A stretch of DNA of 64,000 bases from Ziziphus jujuba (GCF_031755915.1 NC_083388.1:10043001-10107000), one strand, 5' to 3'. Shown: positions 12,138 through 25,893, counted from the first letter of the stretch. Notes: generated by a model not told the origin, from the sequence alone. Translations and numbers: made by a program.

Positions 12138-12229
12138 AGGAGCTAATTAAACTAAAGAGAAGAATAGTATAACTAAATTATGCAGGAGCTAATTAAACTA
12201 AAAAGAAGAGTAGTATAACTAAATTATGC
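12138..12229 (+). repeat. Tandem duplication, 2 x 46 bp
   Basis: The unit AGGAGCTAATTAAACTAAAG continuing to TATAACTAAATTATGC occurs at 12138-12183 and again at 12184-12229 with about two differences. Confidence 0.85.
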
Positions 12230-15200
12230 ATCTGTCTACTTAAACAAATGTGAAATTATGTACATGTACAGAGTGAGGAGCATAAAAGCGTTTTGATATT
12301 ATTATTATAATGTATAAACTGTTAATAAATTATTGAAGATAAAAAGATCACAGAATGGCGTATAAACAGGGAATAAAATACGAAGTAATTTGGAGTAACT
12401 TTGTTAAGCTTAAATATGAGATGAGAATTGAAATATATGAGTGTAAATGATAATACATGGTTTACAAACGAAATAATATATAAAGATAGCATGTTGGAAC
12501 TTGGAAATACATTTAAAACCTTCTAGATTTGAAAGAAAGAAAATAGCAAATTTGATTGGAACAAGAATTTCGCATTTCAAATGGTTCCATAACCTTTAAA
12601 CGGGTTAAATCCAATAATTTTTCATTATTATATTATTTTTTTGGTAACCTGAGATTGCATTAAAAAAAAAAAGAGAAAAGAAAAGAAAGAGAGAGAGAGA
12701 GAGAGACTGCATATCGTTACCGCTTCCTAAGTGATCTGTGAATCACGCTCTTACTTACATGGGGTCTCCTCTGCCTTTTCACATGCTCCACTAAATTCAA
12801 ATATGGTATCTTTTTTAAATTTCTTTTCCAATTTGGGTTGGGTCAGGCGGCAATATCACATTTCATGACTAAGTATATATTTATTTCTTACTTAATTGTC
12901 TTATTTCCTTAATTTTAACAATCACCAAAGTGTTATTAGAGAGATCAAAATGATCTAAGAGCATTCTTAATGACTTTATTTATTATTAGATTTTTTTTTT
13001 TTTTACTATATCAGAAAGTTAGATAATTATTAATTTTTTTCAATAGTAGTTTTCAATATCTTATCAAGGTATGAGAGATTAAAAAAATAAATATTGTCAA
13101 AATGATTCTTTACTTCTAAAGACTTTGTCAAGCATTGTAAAAAAATTTTAAAAGCAAAATTTTTCTCAAAAAAGTCATTTTTTTTTTTTACAAAAAAAAA
13201 AACTTAATAAAATATATATAATTTAATTAATGACTATAAATAATTTTTTATACATTATTGTTGAAGAACAACTTTAAAATGAACAGAATATTTATGCCAT
13301 TTAGGTTTAGAATTTGTCAATTATTATGCTACAAAAGCAGTAATCCTTGCTAAGCCCATCCAAAAAGACTATTGATTAATTGGATGTTGTATCTTCTTTG
13401 TTTTAAAAAAAAAAAAAATTAAAAACAATTATTTCTAAAAAAAATCACAATATTCAACAAAATATATAAAAGTAGAAATTCAACTTATTAATGCCTATGC
13501 AATATTATCTTGTTATTTATTCCAGATTTATCATTAATTGGAGAGCATTTAGAACATTATATATATATATATATATAAATATAAATATTTGCTTACATGA
13601 CATGCTAATTTTCGCAATAGAGATGTTGCAATACCTTAGTTGATCCATGTCCATCCTCTTCCATTTTGTATTAGAAAAAATTATTCTAATTCTGGGGAAA
13701 AAAAAAAGAAAAAATTTGATTTGAAATGAAATGAAAAATCCAACATTGATGAGATTTCTACGTTTATCCCAATCCTATATGTATGCATATTAATTTATCA
13801 AGCACAATGCTATTATTTCGTTATAAGTAACTATTAAAAAAAAAAAAAAGAAGAAGTAAATAACCAAAAATAAAAATAAAAATGCTAGCGGTAATTCATT
13901 TAATCCTCCATTAGTAGACAGCTAAAACATAATAACATTGTCACAAATCATAATGGCCATAATGAAGTTGTGTAATATATCCAACCATATATAAAAAAAA
14001 AAAGACGAAAAGTTTCAAATGTATAGATTTAAATCTTATTATTATTATTATTATTTAGGGGACTTAAATCATTATTGTCGACATAATAATGGCTATTTGT
14101 CACTGCTCGACTTAGGTGATAGAATTTGAACTTTCATCCTATTAGACAGAATTCATGTCCTATTAGATAGAATTCATGTTCCTTAGTGACTATAGTTGAC
14201 ATTAATGATAGCCGTATGCTTAAAGCATTTTTAATGATTTTGTGAATCATTTTCTATGAGACACATAAGTAGAAATTTTTTTCTAACTTATGTTGTATAA
14301 TGTTTACTTGATAGATATTCAATTTAAAAATCATTCTCCATCATTTTTATTTAAATCTCAATTAATCAGTAATATTTATATATATTTTTCCTTAAATAAT
14401 TATAATAATAATAATAATTTATTTATCTATTTTTTTTAGAAAAATATCTTAATAAAAAACGTTTTGGTAAATTGATAGCTCCTTAACAATGTCTATTTTA
14501 TTTTTATAACAAAAGCTTATAAAGTAAATTATATAGAGCCATTAAAAGTAATTTATAGAGTCATTGAAAAATGTAATTTATAGAGTCATTGAAAATGTTC
14601 CTTTCAGCTGAATCAGCTAATTTTGTCCCATATTTTTATTTTTTGTACATACATCTATAAAACATATTGATTTTAAAACTGAAAATATATTAAAAAATTA
14701 AATTTTAGTTTTGTATATTCTTTTAAATAAATATAGATACAGATTAAATTTGCATTCATCCAACACCTTATTAAAAAGCATTAGCATAAGTTTTTTTTGA
14801 AAAAGGGCAGTACCATATGATATGATCAGGCCACAACCCGCCCAAGTCAATGTGAAAGGTGATGTAATGGACCCTTACCTTTATGTTGTATTCATATACC
14901 TTTAATCTTTTTGCATATTTTTATCCTTCAGTTTAAATATTTTCTACTAAACATATATATATATATATATATATGTTAGAATTTATTTGCATATATCCTT
15001 TAGTCTATACTATAAATGAGAAGGGCTTCTAAGTTTTAATCATATTTTACTGTTCAAAATGATTCCAAAACGACTACTTTTCGTGCGTTTTGGCTTTTCT
15101 TTTCCTTGTTTTTTACTTTTTTTTTTTTTCCAATTTCATTTATCCAAATCTATCATTTTTTTTGTTTCATTCTACAATAGTATGCCAAAGATAAAATAGA

Positions 15201-15386
15201 GATTTCATTTCTATTAAATACAAAGTTTCTAATCGATGACTTTGCATAGCTTCTCATATACTTAAACTTATGGCATCTCAGTAGCACACATCACACAAGA
15301 CAGCAACTAAAAGCTGCTTTTTTTTTTCTTTTTTTTTTTAACATGAACTAATAAGTTTTATATATATATATATATTTATTTATTTA
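12230..15386. other. AT-rich intergenic stretch with microsatellites, no gene seen
   Basis: It holds TA dinucleotide runs (about 13560, 14950), poly-A/T runs and a short 21-bp tandem duplication at about 14137-14180 (CCTATTAGAYAGAATTCATG). No coding region is recognisable on either strand. Confidence 0.6.
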
Positions 15387-15893
15387 TTTAAATTTTGGTA
15401 TTACAATATGCTTTCATTATTTTTTCATAAAATTGATATTTCTGTATTAAAATTGTGTTAATTGGAATAAACTTTTGTTTTTGGTAAATTAAAAAAATGC
15501 TTTTTAATTTTGATTTATTCTTCTATAATATTAGCAATGTAATTTTAAAAATTAAATACAATATATTTTAAGTAAAATATATATATATATATATTTTGAA
15601 GCAATTTTGCCAGCAAGAACAAAAACAAAATTAATAAAAAAATATTTAAATTTTGGTATTACAATATGCTTTCATTATTTTCTCATAAAATTGGTATTTC
15701 TCTTCTAAAATTGTATTAATTGAAATGATCTTTTGTTTTTGGTAAATTAAAAAAAAATGCTTTTTAATTTTGATTTATTCCTCTATAATATTTAGCAATG
15801 TAATTTTAAAAATTAAATGCAATATATTTTAAGCAAAAAATATATATATATATTTTGAAGCACTTTTGGCAGTACGAACAAAAAATAAAAAAA
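15387..15893 (+). repeat. Tandem duplication, about 2 x 258 bp, AT-rich
   Basis: TTTAAATTTTGGTATTACAA starts both copies (15387 and 15645), and both end with a TA run and TATTTTGAAGCA. Copies differ at scattered bases. Downstream (about 15900-16170) lie repeated words such as ATCGTTAAAAACC and CCATCGCTAAAAATTT, which resemble subterminal repeats of plant DNA transposons, but no ends were found. Confidence 0.8.
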
Positions 15894-16663
15894 TAAAAAA
15901 AAGGTTTTTGACGTTTTCTGAAAAATCATTGCCAAAAAAAAAAAAAAAACCAACACTTTTTAATAAAAGCGTTAGCTATTATAAACACTTTTAGGGATAT
16001 TTTTTTAAAAAGATATTAGTTATTGTAAAACATTTATAGTGATATTTTTTAAAAAAAAATATCGTTAAAAACCTATACATAATAGCCGATGTTTTTACAT
16101 AAAAAAGTCAGATTTTTTCCTTTTTCAACCACTGAATTCTAAAAACCATCGCTAAAAATTTATTTTTTATTTTTTATTTTTTTATTTTTAATTCTTGCTG
16201 CCAAAACGAGAACAAATTGAAGATCTAAGAAGAAAAAAAGAGTCAGCAGTGGACAAATGAAAGAAAGGGATAGGATATGATTATTTCAGGTAAATTATCA
16301 CATTTAGTTATTTATTTATTTTGATATCTATTTGCAAATATTATAGATTTTTATTATAAATTATCTATTTTGAAAATAATAATTATAATAATTAATATAA
16401 AACAATCTATGATTAATAACACTAACATTATTACATATCAATACACGTGCAAAGCACGTGGGCCAAACCTAGTATATATATATAGAAGGTTATGGTACCG
16501 GTTCGTCTGTATGCGTATCTACATTATAGTTGGCATTTAAAAAAAAAATATATAGGTTTTGCTGTGTATGTATACAGAATTGTACACAATTTTGGTGAGA
16601 GTCCGCATGCGGATAGACCGCATCGTAGCCTTTCTCTTTCTATATATTTATATATTAATTTTT

Positions 16664-17800
16664 GGGATAATGTCACTGAAAGTCCTTAAACTTATATTAT
16701 ATGTGACATTTTAATCCTTAAACTATTTTTTATGATAATTACATCCCTAAACTCTTCAAAACAATACACTATTGATCCCAAATCTAAATTCAATCTAAAT
16801 AGTTAACAGAATATGCACATGACTCTCATGTGCCAATTTTATAAGGACATTAAAGGTCACTTTAATTTAGTAACTTTCTATTTCTCTATTACTGTCACAA
16901 ATCATGAAGAACAGTTGTAGATCATGAACTCTGTACCTTGGTTTTGAAATTCATAACCATTGGTTGAAAAAATTCCTCAATTTCTAAACATCCAATTAAT
17001 TCAAAACATCCCGTTAATTTTACAAAATAGAAAAAATTCAAAACTACTTTTATGCAGCTTCATCATACAAGGTTGCAACAAGAAAACACAGATAATTCAA
17101 TATTCAGGTCTAAGTTAATTAAAAGAATTGGATAAAAATAAATATATTAGATATCAAATTAAATCAATTCCCCCAAGGGGAAAAAAAAATCAAATTTACT
17201 CTTTAAAATATATCAAATAATGCAACAAATTGCATGTAATAAAAAGAATAAAACCTATAAATCCATTTATTCTCTCTCCTAAAAATTGTCATCCATCAAA
17301 ATCAATTTTCCAAAATTCACAATATCCTCTATATATGGACACATATCTCTCCACCACCAGCTTCCCAGCGACCCCATGGCATCTGGAGTTGAAATCGACG
17401 TGGAACTTGAGTGTATCTCAGGTTCATCAGCCTTTTTGTCTTTGATAAAGTCTTTAGTGTGCCGATGATCACACTAGACAAGTAGCCATAACCAGTATTT
17501 ATCAAAAAAGTATCCATAATTAGTGCAGTATTGAAGGTTATAACCCTGATGAAAAACTGAAAAGATGTTTTGAAATGGACACACATATGGTTATAGAGTA
17601 TAAATGATCTTTAATACTTTTATAAAATTCGCACATGTAAAACATGTGCATATTCTATTAAATATTTGGATGAAAATTAAATTTAAAACCAACATTGTAT
17701 TATTTAAAAAAATTCAGAGATTTAATTATCATAAAACAATAATTTAGAAACTAAAATGTCACATAGAATATAGTTTAAAGACTTTTAATGATTTTATTCT
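16664..17800. mobile_element. Non-autonomous DNA transposon with about 90-bp terminal inverted repeats (Mutator-like?)
   Basis: The sequence at 16664-16753 (GGGATAATGTCACTGAAAGT onward, including TATGTGACATTTTA and TTTATGATAATTA) is matched by the reverse complement of 17711-17800 (AATCATTAAAAGTCTTTAAA, TATGTGACATTTTA, TTTATGATAATTA). I estimate about 80 percent identity by eye. Long terminal inverted repeats suit the Mutator superfamily; no clear 9-bp target duplication was seen. The interior has no transposase. Its less AT-rich middle (about 17330-17480) might be captured sequence, but I do not recognise it. Confidence 0.65.
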
Positions 17801-18203
17801 TAATTTTTTATTAAAAAATATATATATTTTGGCTAAAAACATTATAAATCTTTTTTCTTTTTAATGAAAACGCTACAAATCTTTTTCCTTTTTTTTAATA
17901 TGGAAAAAACAATACAAATCTAGCCATCTAGGTGATCAAATTTTACAAGAGTGTAAATTCTCTCTCCGATTCAATTCCGAAAGAATAGTTTCTCAAAAAA
18001 AAGAAAAAAGAAAAAAGAAAAAAGAAAAAAAAGATTCATAAACTTATAAAATGATCCACGCCAAATGATGTCATCAATTTATTTGGGTGTCCAAAAGTTG
18101 TTCACAATTTCAAAGAATCGAACCGCCCGTTAACACAACACTACCAAACGAAACCCATCGAACGGATCATAGAAATGCCAACTCACCGATCCTCACTTAA
18201 TAC

Positions 18204-18347
18204 ACGTCAGCAAATTTTAAAACGCATCTAAACCGTCTGTTTATCATCCCTCAGGCAACCATCGAATGGATCAGAACAACGCCACGCAAGCGATCCGCGT
18301 GACTTCTCGCTTAACAAATAACAACCCTCCAATCCTCTCTATATAAA
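18204..18347 (+). promoter_or_regulatory. Histone-type promoter: ACGTCA hexamer, reverse octamer, TATA box
   Basis: ACGTCA at 18204-18209 matches the plant histone hexamer. GATCCGCG at 18292-18299 is the reverse complement of CGCGGATC, the plant histone octamer. TATATAAA at 18340-18347 lies about 135 bp before the H2B ATG. Octamer-like CGAACGGATC and CGAATGGATC words lie at about 18160 and 18263. These motifs are known to give S-phase expression of plant histone genes; that this promoter behaves so is inferred. Confidence 0.8.
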
Positions 18348-18482
18348 CTAATCGGTACCAAACTCTTTCTTCCCAATCCAAGTATACCATTTTCTGTATT
18401 CCTTGTCTGCAACTATATTCTCTCCCTCTCTCTGAAATCCTAAACCCTCGAATTTTGTTTCCCAAAAAAGTCTTCGAATCCG

Positions 18483-18929
18483 ATGGCACCCAAGGCTGAG
18501 AAGAAGCCCGCCGAGAAGAAGCCGGCAGAGGAGAAGAAGTCGGCGGTGGCGGAGAAAGCTCCGGCCGAAAAGAAACCCAAAGCCGGCAAGAAGCTCCCGA
18601 AGGAAGGAGGAGCCGCCGCCGGGGACAAGAAGAAGAAGAGGACCAAGAAGAGCACGGAGACCTACAAGATCTACATCTTCAAGGTCCTGAAGCAGGTTCA
18701 CCCTGATATTGGGATCTCGAGCAAGGCCATGGGAATCATGAACAGCTTCATCAACGACATCTTCGAGAAGCTCGCTCAGGAGGCTTCCAGGCTCGCTAGG
18801 TACAACAAGAAGCCCACCATCACTTCTCGGGAGATACAGACCGCTGTGAGGCTTGTACTTCCCGGAGAACTTGCTAAGCACGCGGTTTCCGAAGGGACCA
18901 AGGCGGTGACTAAATTTACCAGCTCTTGA
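18483..18929 (+). CDS. H2B: Histone H2B
   Basis: The intronless frame gives 148 residues. Residues 1-57 form a Lys/Ala/Glu-rich plant-type N-terminal tail with repeated AEKKPAE words. The histone fold follows, with [18 protein letters not shown], the [20 protein letters not shown] helix, and the C-terminal [20 protein letters not shown]. The protein ends AVTKFTSS; Lys144 corresponds to the conserved C-terminal mono-ubiquitination site of plant H2B. It pairs with H2A in the nucleosome core in the nucleus. The length is usual for plant H2B, and the absence of introns is typical of replication-dependent plant histones. The ATG is the first Met after the TATA box and UTR. GC-rich codon use contrasts with the AT-rich surroundings. 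Certainty is high; which H2B paralog it is cannot be said. Confidence 0.98.
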   Translation: MAPKAEKKPAEKKPAEEKKSAVAEKAPAEKKPKAGKKLPKEGGAAAGDKKKKRTKKSTETYKIYIFKVLKQVHPDIGISSKAMGIMNSFINDIFEKLAQEASRLARYNKKPTITSREIQTAVRLVLPGELAKHAVSEGTKAVTKFTSS

Positions 18930-20606
18930 ATGTTTAATCTGATCCAGAATTATCTTGTTTGGCGGTGGTGGTTGGTGGTGCGCGAAAGAAGTATAGATTA
19001 GGTGTTTATGTTTTTAGGGTTAGGGTTTAATCAGTATATGGCTGTCTTCTGATTTTTTTCCCCCCTTATGGTTTGTAAAAGAAGATCTGGTCGATCTCTT
19101 TGTTTGTATTATTAGAAAATGAAATACCAGTTTATAATCTTCTCCTCTGCGTATTGAATTTCTGAAATTTGATTGGTATATATTCTGTATGCAATGTGTT
19201 TGATACAATGCTACTTTGAAGGTGCTTTATGTTTTCTTTTAAAAAAGGGGTCATAAAAAAAAAAGGTGTTTATTGTTTGTGTATGTAATCAGTTATTTAA
19301 ACACATTATATGCAGATCTAAGAGCCAACGTTATGCCTTATGGATTTTGAAATTTATGCAGTTTATTAACAGTCTACTTTTGCCATTAATAATGTTTTGA
19401 TGTTTTTGGAGGGATTACGATTTTGGACTTGGCGCTTAATGTGAAAATTTTTGGGGCTTTGGCGGGTCGAAGATTTGAGCTATTGGCGCCATGTTTTGAT
19501 TTTCGAAGATTCTTGATTCTAAATTAGTAAAATTAATAAATTGGAATAAAAGAAAAAAATCTGAATTATTTTATTACTGTGACCAAGTCGGTTCATGTTG
19601 GCTGTTTTTAAGGCTTTTGTGATTAACGGAGCGTATGCTGGATGCAATGTCTCCAATATTTCATTATTGCATTCTAATTCGCAGCAATTCGCCTAACTTT
19701 ACTGCGTGATTTTTTATTACTAAAACAATCCTTTTGGACTTTTGTTACAAGCTCATAAATAAAACACTGCAAAATCCTCTAGTTTTCAAAAATTTTGATT
19801 TCAATTTGAATTTGGAACTTATTTAGGCGGATTCTTTAAGCTCTTCATTTTCAAACCACATCTGTTTTTCTTTCATTGTTAGGAAATTCAAGCCAAAATA
19901 AAGTACTTTTTATTAGTATAGTATAAGAAGCAGCATCTCCGCTGTAAAGTGTTATAAAACTACACTTGTATATACATGCACATATAGAAGAGCATTCCCA
20001 TTTGTAGTGGCAATATGGAATTAGAGCTGTATGCATCCAAAAATTATAAGAAAATAATTGAACTAGAGACAAAAAACCCAGTCCTTTTTATTTTTAATTT
20101 TTTTTAAAAAAAACTTAAAACTTTGTTTTGCCCCAAAACTTAAAGCTTTCTAAACATATTATCACCATTATCCCACCAGGGTTGGTCCATTGCCATTGGT
20201 AAACATATTCAATATATTAGAGAACTAAAATTAGATGGCCAAATATGACTAACTGCCCAACAGATTACAGAACATTGGCCAATTGGCAATAGTTTTTTGC
20301 AAAAAGATTAAAATTATTGTGAATAGAAGATTTTCTATTAAAACAATTGCTGATTGATCAATCATCATGGATAGGATATCTAGCAGGTGATGCATTTTAA
20401 TAAATAATAAAAAATGTTTAAAAAGAAAAATAAAAAAACCAAAAAAAACATGGTAATTCTTTTCGGCTAGGGTGGCTTTAGTAAGTTCGCCTTAGCTTTG
20501 AGGTGTATATAGTATATGGATATGGATCGTGGACCTCTGACCTATCTAACTATCGGGTGGCAGCCTTTGAAAGATCTAGTTGTCCCAAGTCCGAATCCTT
20601 AAACCA
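18930..20606. other. H2B 3' flank and intergenic sequence with E2F-like and telomere-like motifs
   Basis: No gene is seen. A short telomere-like TTTTAGGGTTAGGGTTTAA lies at 19013-19030, probably in the H2B 3' UTR. Two E2F-consensus words (WTTSSCSS), TTTGGCGG at 19458-19465 and ATTGGCGC at 19482-19489, lie 24 bp apart. The rest is AT-rich. Confidence 0.6.
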
Positions 20607-20721
20607 TGGGCCGGACTTGAAAGGACATTTGCGTAAAAAAAGTAAAAGAGTAATGCTAGTATAGTAATACAATAAGCCCCAAGATCTCGCACTTAAAAGA
20701 CCGCCGAGAGCACAAACCCTA
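20607..20721 (+). promoter_or_regulatory. Ribosomal-protein-type promoter: site II element and telo-box
   Basis: TGGGCC at 20607-20612 is the core of the site II element and AAACCCTA at 20714-20721 is the telo-box. The pair is known from many plant ribosomal protein promoters. The telo-box lies just before a pyrimidine-rich leader (CTCCTTCTGCTCTCGACCTT), near the expected transcription start. A 5' UTR exon follows, with its donor CAG/GTAAAA at 20791/20792. Confidence 0.75.
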
Positions 20722-21534
20722 CTCCTTCTGCTCTCGACCTTCTCGCTCTCCCACCAGTCAAACCAGAAGCGGCCGCCATTTCTGCTTTCAGGTAAAAAGC
20801 TCCAAAATCACCTTTCAGTGGAACCCTAGATCTCTCTCTCTCTATGTGTTTATGTTCCTCTAGTTCTCGGTTATTTAAAAGGGTCTTTCATCTTTGCAGT
20901 TCTTGATATTTGATTGTCGGGTTGTTTTGCATATTTACTGTACCATACTTAAGCGCAGCTTTTCTTCTCCCTGTTACCATGGCGTCTATTTTTCATAGAC
21001 CATCTTGGTATCTATATATATATATATAATATGTGAATATTCTGTATACATTTTATAGACTTTCGTTTCCCCGTTCCAAACATTCTTTTTGTAAGGGCAC
21101 TGTTGTCTTTATGCCCATCCTGTATTTAGCCTATGAGGTTACTTATTTTTTGAATCGATATCGGCCCAATTTCATATTCTGATTTGATTTTGCACTGGCA
21201 CCGTCGGATTGTTTTTCCTCTGTAATTCTTCTCCTTTTTGGCTGAACTGATATGTGTTTGTAATATCTGACTTTTTTATGTGTATTGATTCACTATTAAG
21301 TAGCTTATCATTCCTTTGAATTATCTATTTGCGTCGATAGAGCTTGATGATATTGCCTTGGCATTCAGTCCACTTTGAATTTGGGCAAAACTGTGACCCA
21401 TTAAAGTGTTATGGGAGTGTATATTTGAAAATCAAATTCAAATTTCGCTCCTTGAAAGTCGTTTGAGATTCACTGTCGTTTCTTATGTGTTCCTTCTCTT
21501 TATGACAAAGGATATAGAAATAGCGTAAATGTAA

Positions 21535-22672
<1,138 letters not shown>

Positions 22673-24654
22673 GCTGAGTATTAGGATCTTTTTTGAATTT
22701 TGGCTTTGCTTAGTAGTTTCTTCAACCTTTCTCCCCAAATCCTCCTTTCATCTCCCCTAAAGGAAAAAGAATATGCTTTTTTTTATAACGTTTTTATTGT
22801 TAGTTATATCTTGTACTTCGACAGAACATACAGTGTCTTGTCATCACTAAATTTTATGTTTTTGCAAGTTGAGTGAAATTGTTAGATATTGGGTGATGAA
22901 TAGTATTGTTTGATATTGGATTTTGATAGCACGTTTTATTTTAGTTTTTACATCAAATTAATGTGAGATTTCAAGTTTTATACAAGTATACTGGCAAGGA
23001 TTTATTGCATACAGTTACAAAAGTTTTGGTCGAATCAGACTGATATCAGACATAAGTATAATGTATGTTATTTTACAGCTTGAGGCTTAAGAAAGTAATG
23101 CTATAGCACCATCTAGTCTACCGACCTTTTACCTAGTATAGGTGCTGCTATTTGATTTTTCAAATATTAATATAACCTAGAAATAGAGAAATGGCTAAGT
23201 GTATCCTTAAAGGGTTAAGTGCTACTAACCATAAATCAATTAAAAGATGACATCTGTATTCCTGCCGAACATGTTGGTAGACTATATTTGTAGTATTATT
23301 CAATTCTCAATAGAACAAGGTGTACTTATTGGATTGCCTGGATCGTTAAAGAGGGAATTTTCTTAAATCTTATTGTTTTGCCGTTCACAATATCCAAGCC
23401 TACTCGTGAAGAACTCTATTCATGCAAAGGAAGAAGTTAGTTTTCTTTTCCTTCTCCTCAAGATTCTTTAGCCACTGTCTTCTCTAGCAAAGATAGAGTC
23501 CAGCTTGGATTTTTTGGCATCTGATTGTGTTGTACAATGGCCGTGATCCTTAAAATGGTGTTGCACTGGGAGTTCTGACCGAATTGAATGAAATCGGTTG
23601 GACTTTGCTGTTGGCTTATTTTTGAAGATTATTAGTCTGGCGAACAAACTAGACAGTTCTATAGCAAAGTCGTGTTTGTTAGTTGGGAAACACTGGTTGT
23701 TTGTGTGTACTGCGGGGACTGAAATTATCCAATATAATGGGGTGAGGAGTTACGTAGAATAGGTGATTTGGTGTGGTAGTTTTGGTATGATTATGAAGAT
23801 GACCAATTTTGTTTCCTCTAAAACATGCGCTACAGCGTTAGTCCTGTTCCACTTAACCAGACCAAGTGATTTCACCTTGCTTGGAATATTATGGTTATTT
23901 ATTTATTTATTTTTATTTTTTACTTTTTTGCTGATGGGAATAATTTCGGGGTTCTGTAATTAGAAGGGACCAAAACTCATTTTGTTTTCATGTGTATCAA
24001 ACTGATTATTTTGGTAATTTTGTTTCAAGCGACTAAAAAGAGTTAATTACTATATTGTATTGAGTGGAAAAATGTAAAATTCTTGAAGGTAAATTTTTAC
24101 GGGAAGGCCCGATAAGACAGCGTTGGATTTTGGTCCAACAGCGAGTTTATTATTATTATTAATTTTTTTTTTGTGAGAAAAAAAAAGGTTGATACTGTAG
24201 AGATTGGCTTACTCTTGAGAATTTGTGTATGTCTTATCTTTATAGTTTAGATTGAGCTTCCAACCTTCCTTTGGCTTTTTCTAAGACAATTTATAAATTG
24301 TGGCTTCTTCTAATTCCCCTAAAATCGCAGTTAAATTTTTCATGTAGCACAAGAGTCTTTCACAGGTTCTGTGAGCTGTTGTAGCTATAGTAGTCTTTGA
24401 GATACCAAAACAACAGATGATGTCTTTCCAGATAAATGCTCTCAAATCCTTATCCTTATTTTCGAGGTAGAAATATTATGGTGGATGATGGTTGCATCAA
24501 TTTGCAATAAGGGTCCAGAAAGCATTGGTTTGATAAAGAGCTCGTGTGATCTGGTTTGGAAGCTTGTTGAGTTGGCTGTTTGAGGAGTTGGGTAATGTCT
24601 TGGTTATGGTAGGGTTTGAGCTTGATCATAAACGAATTCAGTCTTAGAAGTGAA
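22673..24654. other. RPS15A 3' flank shared with the downstream pseudogene copy
   Basis: No gene is seen. Homology with the pseudogene block continues through this flank, for example ACCAGACCAAGTGATTTCA near 23860 and 36862, and fades near 24130, which matches about 37130. This marks the right border of the duplicated segment. Confidence 0.6.
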
Positions 24655-25235
24655 GATGATTTGTTAACTTTGGTTTCTCATATGTATTGGGAAATTTGGA
24701 AGAGTAGAAATAAGTTTTTTGGTTAGGGTGATCAGATTGAACCTATGCAGATGGTGTTGATGGCAGATGTATTATGGAGTGAATTTCAGAGTCAGGGGAT
24801 GATGTAGTAATGAGGTTGAATGATCGTGGAAATATTAGTTATGATGGTTTCTTACTGCATGCGGTGTTGTCCTCCAGTAAGTAGCAGAATTAAAATTAAT
24901 TTTGATGGTTCGTTTTTGTCTGGGGATAGAGAAGTTGGATTAGGTTGGGTGGCTCGAGATTCTTAAGAAATTTAGTTCAATATATGCATAAAGTTGTTGC
25001 TTGTGATTCAAGTATGAAAGCTGAATGTTTGGTGCTTATTTATGCGTGTATTTGGGCTGTTATTGGTGTGGTTTCTTCTCGTACTGTAGATTTTCATTGT
25101 TTTGTCTACTCTAAATGATGATATCTATATTTCCTTGCTGTTTTGGGAGGTGAATTTTGTCCAAAGGGAGCAAAATTCAGGCTGCAAATTGGATTGCTAG
25201 AGGATTTAGTTCCTGTATGTGATAATATTTCATCT
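24655..25235 (+). pseudogene. Fossil RNase H domain of a plant LINE-type reverse transcriptase
   Basis: Translation in broken frames gives SHMYWEIWKSRNKFFG, then SSRIKINFDGSFLSG with the first catalytic Asp, GLGWVARDS, and AECLVLIYACIWA with the catalytic Glu. The last recognisable part is VNFVQREQNSG with a WIARGFSS-like end in another frame. This order (linker, NFDGS, E helix, VPRExN-like motif) is that of the RVT_3 RNase H domain at the C-terminus of plant non-LTR elements. Several in-frame stops and frame shifts show it is long dead. The rest of the polymerase is not in the window. It sits directly right of the RPS15A-derived flank, so it probably inserted after the duplication. Confidence 0.75.
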
Positions 25236-25364
25236 ATGTCTTTTTGCAATATTTTGTAAGTGGATTCTAGTGGCTTGATGTACTTTGATTTCTTTTGATA
25301 AAACTATTTCTTTTTTTGACCTGAAACAAAAATGACAAACTTAATATTCAATTAGCACTTTTGT

Positions 25365-25520
25365 GTTGGGGTGACAATTCGGACATGCTATGAAAACTTG
25401 ACTCGAAAGGGACTTGTTAATTAATCTATCAGTGTAATACATTATATATGTATCACTAATAAATTAACCCGATTAACTCGAAATTGATATGAATAAATTA
25501 AATTAATATTTAAAAATTAT
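25365..25520. mobile_element. Possible fragment of a decayed DNA transposon
   Basis: GTGACAATTCGGACATGC and AACCCGATTAACTCGAAATT resemble the terminal words of the element at 30470-31215. It is too short and decayed to delimit. Confidence 0.25.
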
Positions 25521-25707
25521 AAATGATGATAAATAAATAGATATGTTTATATATTATGATGCAAAAAATGTTAAAATACCACAATGATAATATGTAATAT
25601 TTTATTAAAATAGATAAATAGATTAGTATGTTATTGATATGAAATATGATCTGTAAATATGAATTATCATTTCTATTTTTAGATCTTTTTGGTGGATAAA
25701 AAAAATT

Positions 25708-25767
25708 GAGATTAGGATAAAATAGTTTACATTTTATGAGATTAGGATAAAATAGTTTACATTTTAT
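25708..25767 (+). repeat. Tandem duplication, 2 x 30 bp
   Basis: GAGATTAGGATAAAATAGTT plus TACATTTTAT is repeated exactly at 25708-25737 and 25738-25767. Confidence 0.9.
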
Positions 25768-25893
25768 GTTTAGTGCGACAGAACTACAAAATTCTTGATT
25801 TGTGCATGTATATTACTCTAATATAATTATCTCATCTCCAGCCTTGAGATAAAATTATTCCACTCTAATAGAAACTTCTCTCATTTGTTCTGG

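Noticed and set aside
18271..18881. Minus-strand ORF of 177 codons across H2B
   Set aside because: It is an antisense shadow of the GC-rich H2B coding region and promoter.
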